Below, piece by piece: positions 37,266 through 46,109 of a stretch of DNA of 64,000 nt (position 1 is the stretch's first letter; each line of letters opens with the position of its first letter). The DNA is from UBA1672 sp965263215 (lineage in GTDB: Bacteria > Pseudomonadota > Alphaproteobacteria > Micavibrionales > Micavibrionaceae). Made by a program: the position numbers and the translations under genes. The notes beneath the pieces were generated by a model, which saw only the letters and a program-made list of their open reading frames with translations, made no database searches and was not told the origin of the DNA. Location: the NCBI GenBank assembly GCA_965263215.1, contig OZ253663.1, positions 1,736,001 to 1,800,000 of the forward strand, written 5' to 3'.

Positions 37266-38030
37266 ATGTATCACTTTAAGAACTATCGCAAGGTACAGGT
37301 TTTTTTGTTTCTTTTGTTTTTAATTGCACTGCCAATTAACGCATACGCCGTTGATGAATGCACAATTAAGGATAGAGAATGCGTATTAGAAGAACTCATC
37401 AGTAATGCTTCTTCGATTGATAATGTGGCGTGGAAAGATCAGACTTACCGCGAAATTGCGAAAACACTGGCTTTTGAAAAGAACTTTGAAAAAGCATTGA
37501 TTGTTATTGATCTGATAGAAACGCCAGATACAAAAGCCATGAGTATCCGCGGTGTGGGTATGGCCTTGGCGGCGTATGGCGAGGATGCGGAATCTCTGAA
37601 TAAGAAGTTTGCAAAATTGCGTGTAAAAGCCGACAGCATAACCAATCATCCGCCATCACATGGCATCGCCTTAACGTATGTTGCCATGGCGCAAGCCTTC
37701 GCAGGCGATAATGAAGGTGCGTGGAAAACAACTGCGTCCATGGAAAATGCAGCACTTAAGCATAAGGCGTATGGAGAAACCGCAGAAATACAAGCCGAAA
37801 AAGGAGATTTTAAATCTGCGAAAATCAGTATTGATAAAATCGAAAGCCTTTCATTTCGCAATAAAGCTTATGAAACCGTGTCTAAAATATTATCTGACAA
37901 CGGTTTATATGAGGACTCCTATCTTGCGGCCCGATCAATCACAAACGCTTATAAAAAAGGGCAGGCCATTCAATACCTTCTTGATCAACAACAGCCGAGA
38001 GAACGCTTAAGTAACGAGGCGAATAAGTGA
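37266..38030 (+). CDS. Exported helical-repeat (TPR-like) protein upstream of ftsE
   Basis: 254 residues with a signal peptide (hydrophobic about 10-28, cleavage near AYA). CTIKDRECVLEE gives two early cysteines. The remainder is a series of about 30-33-residue helical hairpins with the pattern A..A..G....A......I, for example KAYGETAEIQAEKGDFKSAKISIDKI, as in TPR or similar alpha-solenoids. The stop is nine bases before the ftsE start, so the two are probably translationally coupled. A periplasmic protein role alongside the FtsEX complex is an inference from this position. Confidence 0.75.
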   Translation: MYHFKNYRKVQVFLFLLFLIALPINAYAVDECTIKDRECVLEELISNASSIDNVAWKDQTYREIAKTLAFEKNFEKALIVIDLIETPDTKAMSIRGVGMALAAYGEDAESLNKKFAKLRVKADSITNHPPSHGIALTYVAMAQAFAGDNEGAWKTTASMENAALKHKAYGETAEIQAEKGDFKSAKISIDKIESLSFRNKAYETVSKILSDNGLYEDSYLAARSITNAYKKGQAIQYLLDQQQPRERLSNEANK

Positions 38031-38039
38031 GTAAAACTT

Positions 38040-38738
38040 TTGATTAAATTCGATAACGTATTTTTCCGATATGATGAAGATGGTGATGACGTTCTCCATG
38101 ACGTGAATTTTACCTTACAGTCAGGGTCCTATCATTTCCTAACCGGCCTTAGTGGTGCGGGCAAAACATCTTTGATCACACTTATGTATTTGGGAAATAT
38201 CCCAACACGGGGAAATATCACAATGCTTGGGCAGGACATCAAGGAAGCCAAGCGGGAGGAGCTGTTTGCATTACGTCAGCGTATTGGCGTTGTCTTTCAA
38301 GATTTTCGCTTACTACCGCATTTATCGACCTTTGATAACGTTGCCCTGCCCTTGCGCATTCTTGGCCGCCCTGATGATGAAATTAACGCGCATGTGAATG
38401 AGCTATTAGACTGGGTTGGCCTCGGTAAGCATAAAGAGCACTTGCCTAAAAAATTATCCGGCGGACAACAACAACGCGTCGCCATCGCACGCGCAGTCAT
38501 AGGGCGCCCTAAACTCCTTTTAGCAGACGAACCAACCGGAAACCTTGATGACGAAATCGGCTTTCGCCTTATGGGGTTATTTGAACAGTTGAACCGCATG
38601 GGCACGACGATTGTCATCGCAACCCACAACCCACAAATCATTGAGCAATTTGGCCATCCCTGCCTTACCCTCAATAACGGTGTTGTTACCCAAGAAGACA
38701 AAACCACCCAACATAAGAAGATTCGTCATGTTTTCTAA
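38040..38738 (+). CDS. ftsE: Cell division ATP-binding protein FtsE
   Basis: 232 residues, ABC ATPase partner of FtsX. Walker A is GLSGAGKTS (about 39-47), the Q loop follows in VVFQDFRLLPHL, the signature is LSGGQQQR and Walker B LLLADEPTGNLD. FtsEX couples ATP hydrolysis to periplasmic cell-wall hydrolase activation during division. The start is a TTG at 38040 with a GAG about eight bases upstream; no ATG or GTG fits. ftsX overlaps the 3' end by 11 bases. Confidence 0.96.
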   Translation: MIKFDNVFFRYDEDGDDVLHDVNFTLQSGSYHFLTGLSGAGKTSLITLMYLGNIPTRGNITMLGQDIKEAKREELFALRQRIGVVFQDFRLLPHLSTFDNVALPLRILGRPDDEINAHVNELLDWVGLGKHKEHLPKKLSGGQQQRVAIARAVIGRPKLLLADEPTGNLDDEIGFRLMGLFEQLNRMGTTIVIATHNPQIIEQFGHPCLTLNNGVVTQEDKTTQHKKIRHVF

Positions 38739-39735
38739 ACTTATCAACGGTAGTAAAACGACCTGTAGAAACGCGGTATCTTACGTGAAAGATAGACTTT
38801 CGGGCAATAAGTACACCCAAAAGATCATGAAGCTTATTAACGATAAAAACCAAGATCTACCTTTGGATAACAGCCCGGATTCAAAATTTCTGATTTTATT
38901 GATTGCACTCATGAGCTTTCTGGCAGTGCTCGCATTAAGCGGTACATTCGCCCTGAACTCCATGACAGAAAAATGGTCATCGGGCCTAGAAAACAAAGTA
39001 ACAATAGAAATATCCATAGAAACAAAAGATGGGCATATCTTATCCCAAGACACTGTTTTGAAAGAGACCAAAGATTTATATGCAATGTTATCAAAACATA
39101 AGCTTGTTAAGTCTGCTGAAGTGCTCGGTGATAAAGAGATACAGGAGCTCATCTCCCCGTGGATTGGAAATGATCTTAGCTTGGGTGACATCCCCCTTCC
39201 CGGGCTTATCGCATTAGAGTTACGTAAGGTTGATGCCAACGGATTAAACAACTTAAAAAACGATATTCAAAAAATTTCAAAACACGCAATACTTGAAACG
39301 CACCATGAGTGGCTATCGGATTTAATTAATTTTACGGACACACTCAAGGCTCTCGCCCTTATGGTTGCGCTTATCATCGCCGCCATAACAACCATTGCAA
39401 TTTCATCGGCAATACGCACACGCCTTGCCATTCATAACAGTGTGGTTGAGTTATTACATTACATGGGCGCTACAGATAATTACATTGCACGCCAATTTCA
39501 AAAACATGCCATGATTTTATCATTAAAAGGTGCCGTGCTTGGTACAGCAATAGGCTTGGCGGCTACATTTTTACTCGCGTTTTTATCACGCAACACCGGC
39601 ACAGACCTTATTCCGGTCATTCACATTGGTAGCCTTGGTGTTTTAATTTTATGTTTAGTGCCTGTCCTCGTCTCTCTCATAACAATACTAACGTCACATA
39701 TAACTGTGTTGCGTTCTTTATCCAAGATGCCGTAG
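38728..39735 (+). CDS. ftsX: Cell division protein FtsX (permease subunit)
   Basis: The ATG at 38728 gives 335 residues; the open frame extends further upstream but only as ftsE in another frame. Four transmembrane helices are visible: one near 55-75, one near 215-235, and two in the C-terminal half (about 270-292 and 302-325). The large periplasmic loop (about 80-200) is where FtsX binds hydrolase activators in other bacteria. Overlap with ftsE supports obligate co-expression. Confidence 0.93.
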   Translation: MFSKLINGSKTTCRNAVSYVKDRLSGNKYTQKIMKLINDKNQDLPLDNSPDSKFLILLIALMSFLAVLALSGTFALNSMTEKWSSGLENKVTIEISIETKDGHILSQDTVLKETKDLYAMLSKHKLVKSAEVLGDKEIQELISPWIGNDLSLGDIPLPGLIALELRKVDANGLNNLKNDIQKISKHAILETHHEWLSDLINFTDTLKALALMVALIIAAITTIAISSAIRTRLAIHNSVVELLHYMGATDNYIARQFQKHAMILSLKGAVLGTAIGLAATFLLAFLSRNTGTDLIPVIHIGSLGVLILCLVPVLVSLITILTSHITVLRSLSKMP

Positions 39736-39747
39736 AAAGAAACACCG

Positions 39748-40332
39748 ATGATGAAAAAAATGATGAGGTTTCTTTTGTTGCTCACCCTTATGGTCTGGAT
39801 AGGCGGTTATGGTGCATTCTTATCGAATGTCCAAACGACAATACCGTACGATCCTTCTGAAAAAACGGATGCTATCGTTGTTTTAACGGGCGGCAATTTT
39901 CGTATTGCGACAGGGCTCACTTTATTTGCGAAGCAGCTCGCGCCAAAACTTATGATTACTGGTGTGCATGAAACCGTGACCGAAGATGACGTTAGAGCGA
40001 TGTGGAAAGATTCCACGCCGCTTCCGAAGTGCTGCATTACGTTGGGATACGAGGCCACATCGACGTTTGAAAATGCACTTGAAACTGAAACTTGGGTAAA
40101 GGAAAATAATATAAAATCCATCCGCCTTGTCACCTCCACCTACCACATGAAGCGCGCGCTGATCGAATTCAACAATATTTTGAAAGACACAAAAATCATT
40201 ATCCATCCGGTAGAAAAGCAAGATTACACAACGGATGATGTTCTCTTTTGGAAAATAACATTTGATGAATATAATAAAACAATCTATCGCAGCTTTATTT
40301 TATATCTTGAGAAACAGAGTATACTCAAATGA
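39748..40332 (+). CDS. YdcF/DUF218 family protein
   Basis: 194 residues: an N-terminal membrane anchor (about 5-25) and a DUF218 fold with AIVVLTGGNFRI (about 42-53), LMITGVHE and TSTYHMKRA. The family includes ElyC/SanA-like envelope proteins of uncertain biochemistry. It follows ftsX by 12 bases and shares a 4-base ATGA overlap with the next gene, so it is part of the ftsEX transcript. Confidence 0.88.
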   Translation: MMKKMMRFLLLLTLMVWIGGYGAFLSNVQTTIPYDPSEKTDAIVVLTGGNFRIATGLTLFAKQLAPKLMITGVHETVTEDDVRAMWKDSTPLPKCCITLGYEATSTFENALETETWVKENNIKSIRLVTSTYHMKRALIEFNNILKDTKIIIHPVEKQDYTTDDVLFWKITFDEYNKTIYRSFILYLEKQSILK

Positions 40333-41843
40333 TACCGCCCTATTTTTTTCGCTCCACTGTTTTCAATCTTTGCTTTTATGTCCTGACAGGGATTTGCTGC
40401 ATTATATTACTTCCCACCCTAGTGCTTCCGCGTAAATATTATATGGGCGTTGTTTATGGCTTTGTTTACACAACAGCCTTTCTTGAAAAATATATATTAC
40501 GCCTTAGTTACGAAATTAGAGGGAAAGAGCATTTACCTGATGGCGGCGCCTATATTGTCGCGGCGAAACACCAATCAGCCTATGAAACATTTAAATTGCA
40601 CATTTTATTTAATGACCCTGCTGTGGTTTTAAAAAAAGAGCTTCTGAAAATTCCGCTTTGGGGTAAATACCTTGAAAAAAGTGATGTCATTGCCATTGAC
40701 CGCAGCACGCCGAAAATTGCAATTAAGTCAATTCAAGATGGCGCGCAGCGTGTTAAGAATCAGGGGCGTTCTATTATAATATTCCCGCAAGGCACTCGCG
40801 TAAAACCAGAAACGACGGCAAAAGAGCGCCCATATAAAATCGGCATTATGCGCATCCAAGAAGCCACAAACTTACCTATCATTCCCATGGCTTTAAATAC
40901 AGGCATATTCTACCCCAAAGGTGGGTGGTGTAAAAAACCGGGCAAAGTGATCTTTGAATTTTTACCACCAGTTCAACCTGACCACGGCAAAGACGTTGGC
41001 AGCGTACTCAAACAATTAGAAACTGATATCGAACAAAAGTCAGGGAAAATTATGAATGAAGCAAGAGAGAGCCTTAAGAATAGAAAACCGCGCGGCGTAA
41101 TATATTCACTTGTCGCAATCCTTGCATGTTGTATTGCCTATTCAGCGTACTGGTTTTCAATTGCCAATGTGGTCAATCAATCTGTTTTGGATGCGCTGGC
41201 CGATATCAGACAAAACCCAAATATTAAATCATACGAAGGTAAACCGCCGCGCGTTTATGGCTTTCCGGGAAAGCTCAAATTACACTTACCGCAGCAACAC
41301 GTTCAAACCGCGCGCGAATCAATAATTATGCAATCCGTTGACGCAGAAAGTTGGCCTTTCCCTGCTATGCCCGCCACGTTCACTACAGGCAATATTTCAA
41401 TTAAATTGCCGCACTGGAAAGGTAATCTGGTCTTTGACAGCATTGATGGCATTGCCACGCTTTGGGCAGATGTTTTGACACTGGAAGAGATCACTCTGAA
41501 ACAACAAGGTACAGAAGGTCTTTTATCAGGAACAGTCGAACTTACCGAGCCATACCCAATTATCGATCTGGATATCGCGATCAAGAACCATCAACCGTTT
41601 CTATTTACACTTGTGGCCAAAAAAATCATAAAGGAAAAACCTGCGGCCCTTGCCGCTATGGCATTACAGGCCATGCAAAGAGATGGTGTGGTTAAATCAA
41701 AAGTGGCAACACAAGGCAATAAACTTTATTTAGGCCCGATTAGGATCTACGAATTCCCTAACCCTCAAAAAGCGCTCACGCTTCAAGACGGCACACAGTC
41801 CGGTTATGCAACAAAGCGTGTTAAGCCTGTCCTTGATCGATAA
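40329..41843 (+). CDS. Fusion of a PlsC-type acyltransferase and a DUF2125-like domain
   Basis: 504 residues. Residues 1-250 are a 1-acylglycerol-3-phosphate acyltransferase, with N-terminal hydrophobic helices, the catalytic HX4E motif HQSAYE (81-86) and FPQGTR (152-157). A new transmembrane helix (about 257-276) starts the second half, whose AYWFSIANVV and VYGFPGKLKLHLP blocks resemble the start of DUF2125 proteins, with a beta-rich rest. In related genomes I remember these as separate neighbouring genes. The frame is continuous with no sign of a sequencing artefact. The start overlaps ydcF by four bases and the end overlaps tyrC by 23. Confidence 0.85.
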   Translation: MIPPYFFRSTVFNLCFYVLTGICCIILLPTLVLPRKYYMGVVYGFVYTTAFLEKYILRLSYEIRGKEHLPDGGAYIVAAKHQSAYETFKLHILFNDPAVVLKKELLKIPLWGKYLEKSDVIAIDRSTPKIAIKSIQDGAQRVKNQGRSIIIFPQGTRVKPETTAKERPYKIGIMRIQEATNLPIIPMALNTGIFYPKGGWCKKPGKVIFEFLPPVQPDHGKDVGSVLKQLETDIEQKSGKIMNEARESLKNRKPRGVIYSLVAILACCIAYSAYWFSIANVVNQSVLDALADIRQNPNIKSYEGKPPRVYGFPGKLKLHLPQQHVQTARESIIMQSVDAESWPFPAMPATFTTGNISIKLPHWKGNLVFDSIDGIATLWADVLTLEEITLKQQGTEGLLSGTVELTEPYPIIDLDIAIKNHQPFLFTLVAKKIIKEKPAALAAMALQAMQRDGVVKSKVATQGNKLYLGPIRIYEFPNPQKALTLQDGTQSGYATKRVKPVLDR

Positions 41844-42690
41844 TCTCTTTTCTTATTGCGCGTGTGTCTGCGAATTTTTGATAAAGATAATCCCCGTCTC
41901 CTTTGCGGATTGCACGTTGAACGGCGGTTAAATCTTCGTTGAAGCGTTGTAGAATTTCTAAGACAGCCTCTTTGTTATTCAAGAACACGTCACGCCACAT
42001 CACAGGATCAGACGCAGCAATACGCGTGAAGTCTCTGAAACCACTCGCGGAGAATTTAATAACCTCGGATTTAATATCATCTTCAAGTTCATTCGCCGTA
42101 CCAACAATTGTATAGGCGATTAAATGCGGCAGATGGGATGTGATCCCCAACACTAAATCATGATGTTTTGGCTCCATAATCTCAACGCGTGAACCACAGG
42201 CCTCCCATAGCTTTGTCACAGCCTCTACAGCTTTTATACCTGTCTCGGGCAATGGCGTAAGAACACACCAACGTCCATCAAATAATTCGACAAAGCCGGC
42301 TTCCGGCCCTGAAAACTCAGTTCCCGCAATCGGGTGCGCAGGCACAAGTTCAATGCCTGATCGACAGTAAGGCTGCAATGCCTCAATTACCGAAACTTTT
42401 ACAGATCCGGTGTCTGTGATAATCGCGCCCTCTTTTAAATGCGGGCCAATAATCTTCGCTACGCCTGCCATCGCACCGACAGGAACGGATAGAATCACCA
42501 TATCCGCCTCTTCAACACTGCGCTGAAGGTCATCCGTTACGATGTCCGCAATTTCTAATTCAACGACTTTATTACAAACATCAACATTGATGTCCGCAGC
42601 AACGACCGTTTTTGCAAGTTTTTGTTGTTTTATATTTCTAGCCAGTGAAGAGCCAATCAGCCCCATACCTATTATTGTAATGGTTTCCAT
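41821..42690 (-). CDS. tyrC: Prephenate dehydrogenase family protein
   Basis: 289 residues. The N-terminal Rossmann domain starts TITIIGMGLIGSSLARNI with the NAD(P) motif GMGLIG (about 8-13). The helical C-terminal domain contains HPIAGTEFSGPEAG (about 118-131), with the catalytic His and substrate Arg regions, and SHLPHLIAY. The family makes tyrosine via 4-hydroxyphenylpyruvate or arogenate (TyrC type). It follows the chorismate mutase gene by 42 bases. I would have expected hisC between the two in relatives. Confidence 0.92.
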   Translation of the reverse strand: METITIIGMGLIGSSLARNIKQQKLAKTVVAADINVDVCNKVVELEIADIVTDDLQRSVEEADMVILSVPVGAMAGVAKIIGPHLKEGAIITDTGSVKVSVIEALQPYCRSGIELVPAHPIAGTEFSGPEAGFVELFDGRWCVLTPLPETGIKAVEAVTKLWEACGSRVEIMEPKHHDLVLGITSHLPHLIAYTIVGTANELEDDIKSEVIKFSASGFRDFTRIAASDPVMWRDVFLNNKEAVLEILQRFNEDLTAVQRAIRKGDGDYLYQKFADTRAIRKEIIDQGQA

Positions 42691-42732
42691 TATACTTAAT
42701 CTCTATACTTAAAATGTTTTTGAATTATTTGA

Positions 42733-43629
42733 TTATGCGGCATCATCCTGCACGCTGGCATTTTCGTTTATATCCGGAATCACCGGATAACCGCCCATTG
42801 CATGACAATAATAACATTCTTCGTCAAAAGATGATCTCAGGCCTTCAACTTCGGCGGATTTATCATCAACAAACCCCTTAACCTGAACAAGGTGCACTTT
42901 AACGTCTGTGTTGTGTGACAAGGAGCCACTAAAGAGATTCAGAACCTCCAGACCAGCGTCCTCTGCCTTGTCACGAATGCGTGCGCGGCTAATATCCGCA
43001 CTTAATTCCAATCCGATAAAACTATTATCAATATCAGAAGGCATAAATTCCATCTTAGAAATAATCAAAGCCTTATCAAAAATCGAAGAAGGATCGTCCT
43101 GTCCTGTTTTTTCATATGGAAGTGCGCCAATAATGGATAACGGCCTTTGGTCATTATTCTGACGGTTAAACAGATGTGACCACCACGGCATTTCCTGATC
43201 AAGCTCAGGCCATGGCAAAACCGCGAATGATGATTTATCTTCCAGAACTTGGCTTATAACAGCTTGCTGCCCTTTCACCACTTGCATTGGTACAGCACTG
43301 CCGAAATAATTTTTTGCCATGTCCCAATGCGCATAACCGTCACTTTCATCGGCAATTACAACACTTAAGCCCGTCTGTAATAACGACACAGAGCCAACCA
43401 GTTCGCGCCATATTCTAATGATTGTTTTCTTCGGCAAGGGGCCTTTATGCCGTGAAAGCAAACGCCGCATCATCCGCGCCTCTCTCGCAGGCTGAACGAT
43501 TTGCAAGCCGCTTTCCTTCTTTGCCAACGCCACAGACGAAACCAAGGATGCGCGCTGCATCAACAAATCATGAACCTGATTATCGATACTATCTATTTGT
43601 TTGCGAATTTCTTCCAGTGATTCTGACAT
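42733..43629 (-). CDS. Chorismate mutase with degenerate prephenate-dehydratase-like domain
   Basis: The ATG at 43629 gives 298 residues beginning MSESLEEIRKQID; an upstream TTG at 43686 is unlikely. Residues 1-90 are an AroQ-type chorismate mutase helix bundle (IDNQVHDLLMQRASLV, with catalytic Arg and Lys positions present). Residues about 105-280 resemble the type II periplasmic-binding-like fold of prephenate dehydratase followed by an ACT-like stretch. The dehydratase Thr-Arg-Phe catalytic signature is missing, so that part is probably regulatory. It supplies prephenate to the tyrC product next door. Confidence 0.83.
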   Translation of the reverse strand: MSESLEEIRKQIDSIDNQVHDLLMQRASLVSSVALAKKESGLQIVQPAREARMMRRLLSRHKGPLPKKTIIRIWRELVGSVSLLQTGLSVVIADESDGYAHWDMAKNYFGSAVPMQVVKGQQAVISQVLEDKSSFAVLPWPELDQEMPWWSHLFNRQNNDQRPLSIIGALPYEKTGQDDPSSIFDKALIISKMEFMPSDIDNSFIGLELSADISRARIRDKAEDAGLEVLNLFSGSLSHNTDVKVHLVQVKGFVDDKSAEVEGLRSSFDEECYYCHAMGGYPVIPDINENASVQDDAA

Positions 43630-43704
43630 CGGCCTGCTAATCCCGTTTATTTTAGAGTTATTACATGGTAGTGATGGATAAATCAAATAGGATCTTACCC
43701 TGTT

Positions 43705-44757
43705 ATGCCTTTAGTTGCCTACAAAGAATTACCAACATTTAATCGCCTGAAAGAAGAAGGTCGAACAATCCTGCCGCCGGAGCGCGCACAGCATCAGGAT
43801 ATTCGTGAATTGCATATAGGGCTTTTGAACATGATGCCTGATGCCGCCCTTGAGGCGACAGAACGTCAATTCTTTCGTTTGGTTGGTGAGAGTAACCAAA
43901 TCGCACAACTTTATATCCACCCCTTTACGTTGCCTGAACTGAAACGTAGCGATAAAACACAATCATATATAAACGAATATTACGAGCCTTTTGAAAAACT
44001 GAAAGAAGAAGGCTTAGACGCTCTGATCGTAACGGGCGCAAATGTATCTCAGCCAAATTTGAAAAAAGAAAAATTTTGGAAGCCCTTACAAGGTGTCATA
44101 GAATGGGCATGGGATAATGTGACATCAACAATGTGTTCATGCCTTGCGACACACGCCGTTATGCAATCTAAATACAACCAAAAGCGCACGCCTTTACCAG
44201 ACGGAAAATTGTGGGGGGTTTATCGCCATCGCGTTATAGACAGAACACACCCGTTAGTACGCAATATGAATACCGTTTTTGATGTACCGCACTCACGGTT
44301 CAACAGCATTTCATCAGAGCAATTTGAACAAGCCGGCATGAAAATTTTAGTCGCCGGAAGAGAATCAGGTGCCCATATTGCGGTATCGCCCGATCACTTC
44401 CGTTTGGTTTGCATGCAGGGTCATCCTGAATACGACTCGATTAGTTTACTGAAAGAATATCAGCGCGAAATAAGGCTGCACAAATCCGGAGAGAGGCCGG
44501 ACGCACCACCTTTCCCGGCCAATTATTTCAAAGATGACATAATTGCAAAGCTGGATTTATATAACCCTGAAACAATGAGCAAACCGGAAACAGACCAATT
44601 CAACAAAGACTTGGCCGACATGTTGGAGAACACTTGGACAGACAGCGCAAGAAGCATCATCGCCAGTTGGATAGGTCTTGTTTATCAAGTCACCAATGCA
44701 GATAGAAAAAAACAGTTTATGGATGGTGTTGATCCTAATAACCCACTGGGAATTTAA
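43705..44757 (+). CDS. Homoserine O-acyltransferase, MetA family
   Basis: 350 residues, about 40 longer than E. coli MetA. The class I glutamine-amidotransferase-like fold has catalytic Cys in MCSCLATHA (about 144-152) and the later His/Glu in QGHPEYD (about 245-251). The LNMMPDAALEATERQF block (about 36-51) defines the family. It acylates homoserine for methionine synthesis. The residue region linked to succinyl versus acetyl choice reads TGANVS, neither the Gly nor the Glu of the two studied types, so acyl specificity is open. It is divergent from the chorismate mutase gene, a slot I associate with metX in relatives. Confidence 0.88.
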   Translation: MPLVAYKELPTFNRLKEEGRTILPPERAQHQDIRELHIGLLNMMPDAALEATERQFFRLVGESNQIAQLYIHPFTLPELKRSDKTQSYINEYYEPFEKLKEEGLDALIVTGANVSQPNLKKEKFWKPLQGVIEWAWDNVTSTMCSCLATHAVMQSKYNQKRTPLPDGKLWGVYRHRVIDRTHPLVRNMNTVFDVPHSRFNSISSEQFEQAGMKILVAGRESGAHIAVSPDHFRLVCMQGHPEYDSISLLKEYQREIRLHKSGERPDAPPFPANYFKDDIIAKLDLYNPETMSKPETDQFNKDLADMLENTWTDSARSIIASWIGLVYQVTNADRKKQFMDGVDPNNPLGI

Positions 44758-44769
44758 AAATTTTCAATT

Positions 44770-45534
44770 TTAATGCGTCTTTTTATCAGATGTAAAACTC
44801 TGCGGGACAGGCGTACCGAGAATTTTTTTAGTCTTCGAAAATACTGCTGAGCCACCACCGGTATTATCAGCACCGGCGTATATTTTTTTGCTCATCTCTA
44901 TAATGTGCACGCCCGCCACAAACGGTAAAATCGTACGCCCGAAACGCTCAATTAAATTGGCAGAACGCATCATGACTGGCGAGTCAGGGATAGGTGGCAC
45001 GAATAATGCGCTTTTATGATTTTCCTGCACGAATAAATTATCACTGAATAATAAAGATGCCTGCGATAGCGTAAAGGGCCGTCCCTGTCCAAATGGCGAC
45101 CAATCCGCATGCGCCCAAGCCCCAAGGCGATTAGGGACAATCACCAAAATACGTCCATTAGCCTTTAAAACACGCCATATTTCACGAATGGAACTACGTA
45201 GGTCGTTACAGCCCTCTAAATGGTGCACGAGGATAGCACGATCAATGGATGCGTTCTCAAGGGGAAAACGATCCTCTTCGCAACTTAAAACAAGGTTCTT
45301 TTCTTTTTGCGGCCAATAAACGGCGCCCTGCTCCTTTGGCATCATCGCAAAAACACGCTCCGGCGAACCTTTTTGAAAATGCGATAGGTAAGGCAACGCA
45401 TAGCCACAACCCAAAATTCTAAAATCATGAACATCCGGCCAAGCTTGTGCAATATGCTCCATAAGGATTGATTGGACGATACCGCCAATTTCGCTCCCAT
45501 AGAATTCCTGCAACTGATTAACCGAACAATACAT
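44770..45534 (-). CDS. Class I SAM-dependent methyltransferase
   Basis: 254 residues. Its SAM-binding motif I is ILGCGYALPYL (about 40-50), and motif post-III IWRVLKANGRILVIVPN (about 118-134) is typical of the Methyltransf_11 fold. A C-terminal extension (about 175-254) carries ANLIERFGRTILPFVAGVHIIEMSKK. This protein type is common in alphaproteobacteria and has no assigned substrate that I know. Short gaps to mutT (31 bases) and the same strand suggest co-transcription. Confidence 0.85.
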   Translation of the reverse strand: MYCSVNQLQEFYGSEIGGIVQSILMEHIAQAWPDVHDFRILGCGYALPYLSHFQKGSPERVFAMMPKEQGAVYWPQKEKNLVLSCEEDRFPLENASIDRAILVHHLEGCNDLRSSIREIWRVLKANGRILVIVPNRLGAWAHADWSPFGQGRPFTLSQASLLFSDNLFVQENHKSALFVPPIPDSPVMMRSANLIERFGRTILPFVAGVHIIEMSKKIYAGADNTGGGSAVFSKTKKILGTPVPQSFTSDKKTH

Positions 45535-45565
45535 TAAAACATCATACTATAACGGTGAGAGAATT

Positions 45566-46015
45566 CTACAAATGATCCCGTAATTGATAAATCAACGGTA
45601 TATCTGCTTCGGGCATGGGATAATCATACATATCTTGCGGTAAGACCCATGCGAATTTTTGATTTTCCAAGGCTTTTATTTCACCCTTCCATACGCGGCA
45701 TACGAATAGCGGCATCAACAAATGAAAATCATCATAAGCATGTGATGCAAAACCAATAGGTGAGAAACAACACTCACGTGTTTCAATACCAAGCTCTTCT
45801 TCCAACTCACGCATAAGGGTGAATTCAGGGTTTTCGCCTTCTTCAATTTTTCCACCGGGGAACTCCCATAAACCCGCCATAGACTTCCCCGCCGGTCTTT
45901 GCGCCAATAAAACTTCATTCTTATCGTTCACGAGAGCCGCCGCGGCAACAAGCACAATCGGCAGCCCTGAATGGCTATCCGGCTTCGGTAATTTAAGAGC
46001 GTCTGCGCAATTCAT
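45566..46015 (-). CDS. mutT: 8-oxo-dGTP diphosphatase, MutT-type Nudix hydrolase
   Basis: 149 residues, MutT-like size. The Nudix box is complete: GGKIEEGE followed by RELEEELGIE (about 52-75). MutT removes 8-oxo-dGTP to prevent transversions. The N-terminal block VLVAAAALVNDKNEVLLAQRP and C-terminal LIYQLRDHL fit the family. In related genomes argJ commonly lies directly upstream; here the upstream gene is the parvulin. Confidence 0.92.
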   Translation of the reverse strand: MNCADALKLPKPDSHSGLPIVLVAAAALVNDKNEVLLAQRPAGKSMAGLWEFPGGKIEEGENPEFTLMRELEEELGIETRECCFSPIGFASHAYDDFHLLMPLFVCRVWKGEIKALENQKFAWVLPQDMYDYPMPEADIPLIYQLRDHL

Positions 46016-46044
46016 AATTTAAGTATCCCTTTTTCAGAACTCAC

Positions 46045-46071
46045 AAAAAAGCCGTAGCAAATAACCACGGC
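46045..46071 (-). terminator. Rho-independent terminator after the parvulin gene
   Basis: On the minus strand GCCGTGG, loop TTATTTG, CTACGGC is followed by TTTTTT. It lies between the parvulin stop (46110) and mutT, so mutT and the methyltransferase are probably transcribed separately. Confidence 0.8.
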
Positions 46072-46109
46072 AGATTTGTTAACCTATCTAAATATCGACA
46101 GATAAATTT

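Noticed and set aside
38611..38727. N-terminal extension of the ftsX frame
   Set aside because: It overlaps conserved ftsE sequence and encodes no FtsX-like residues.
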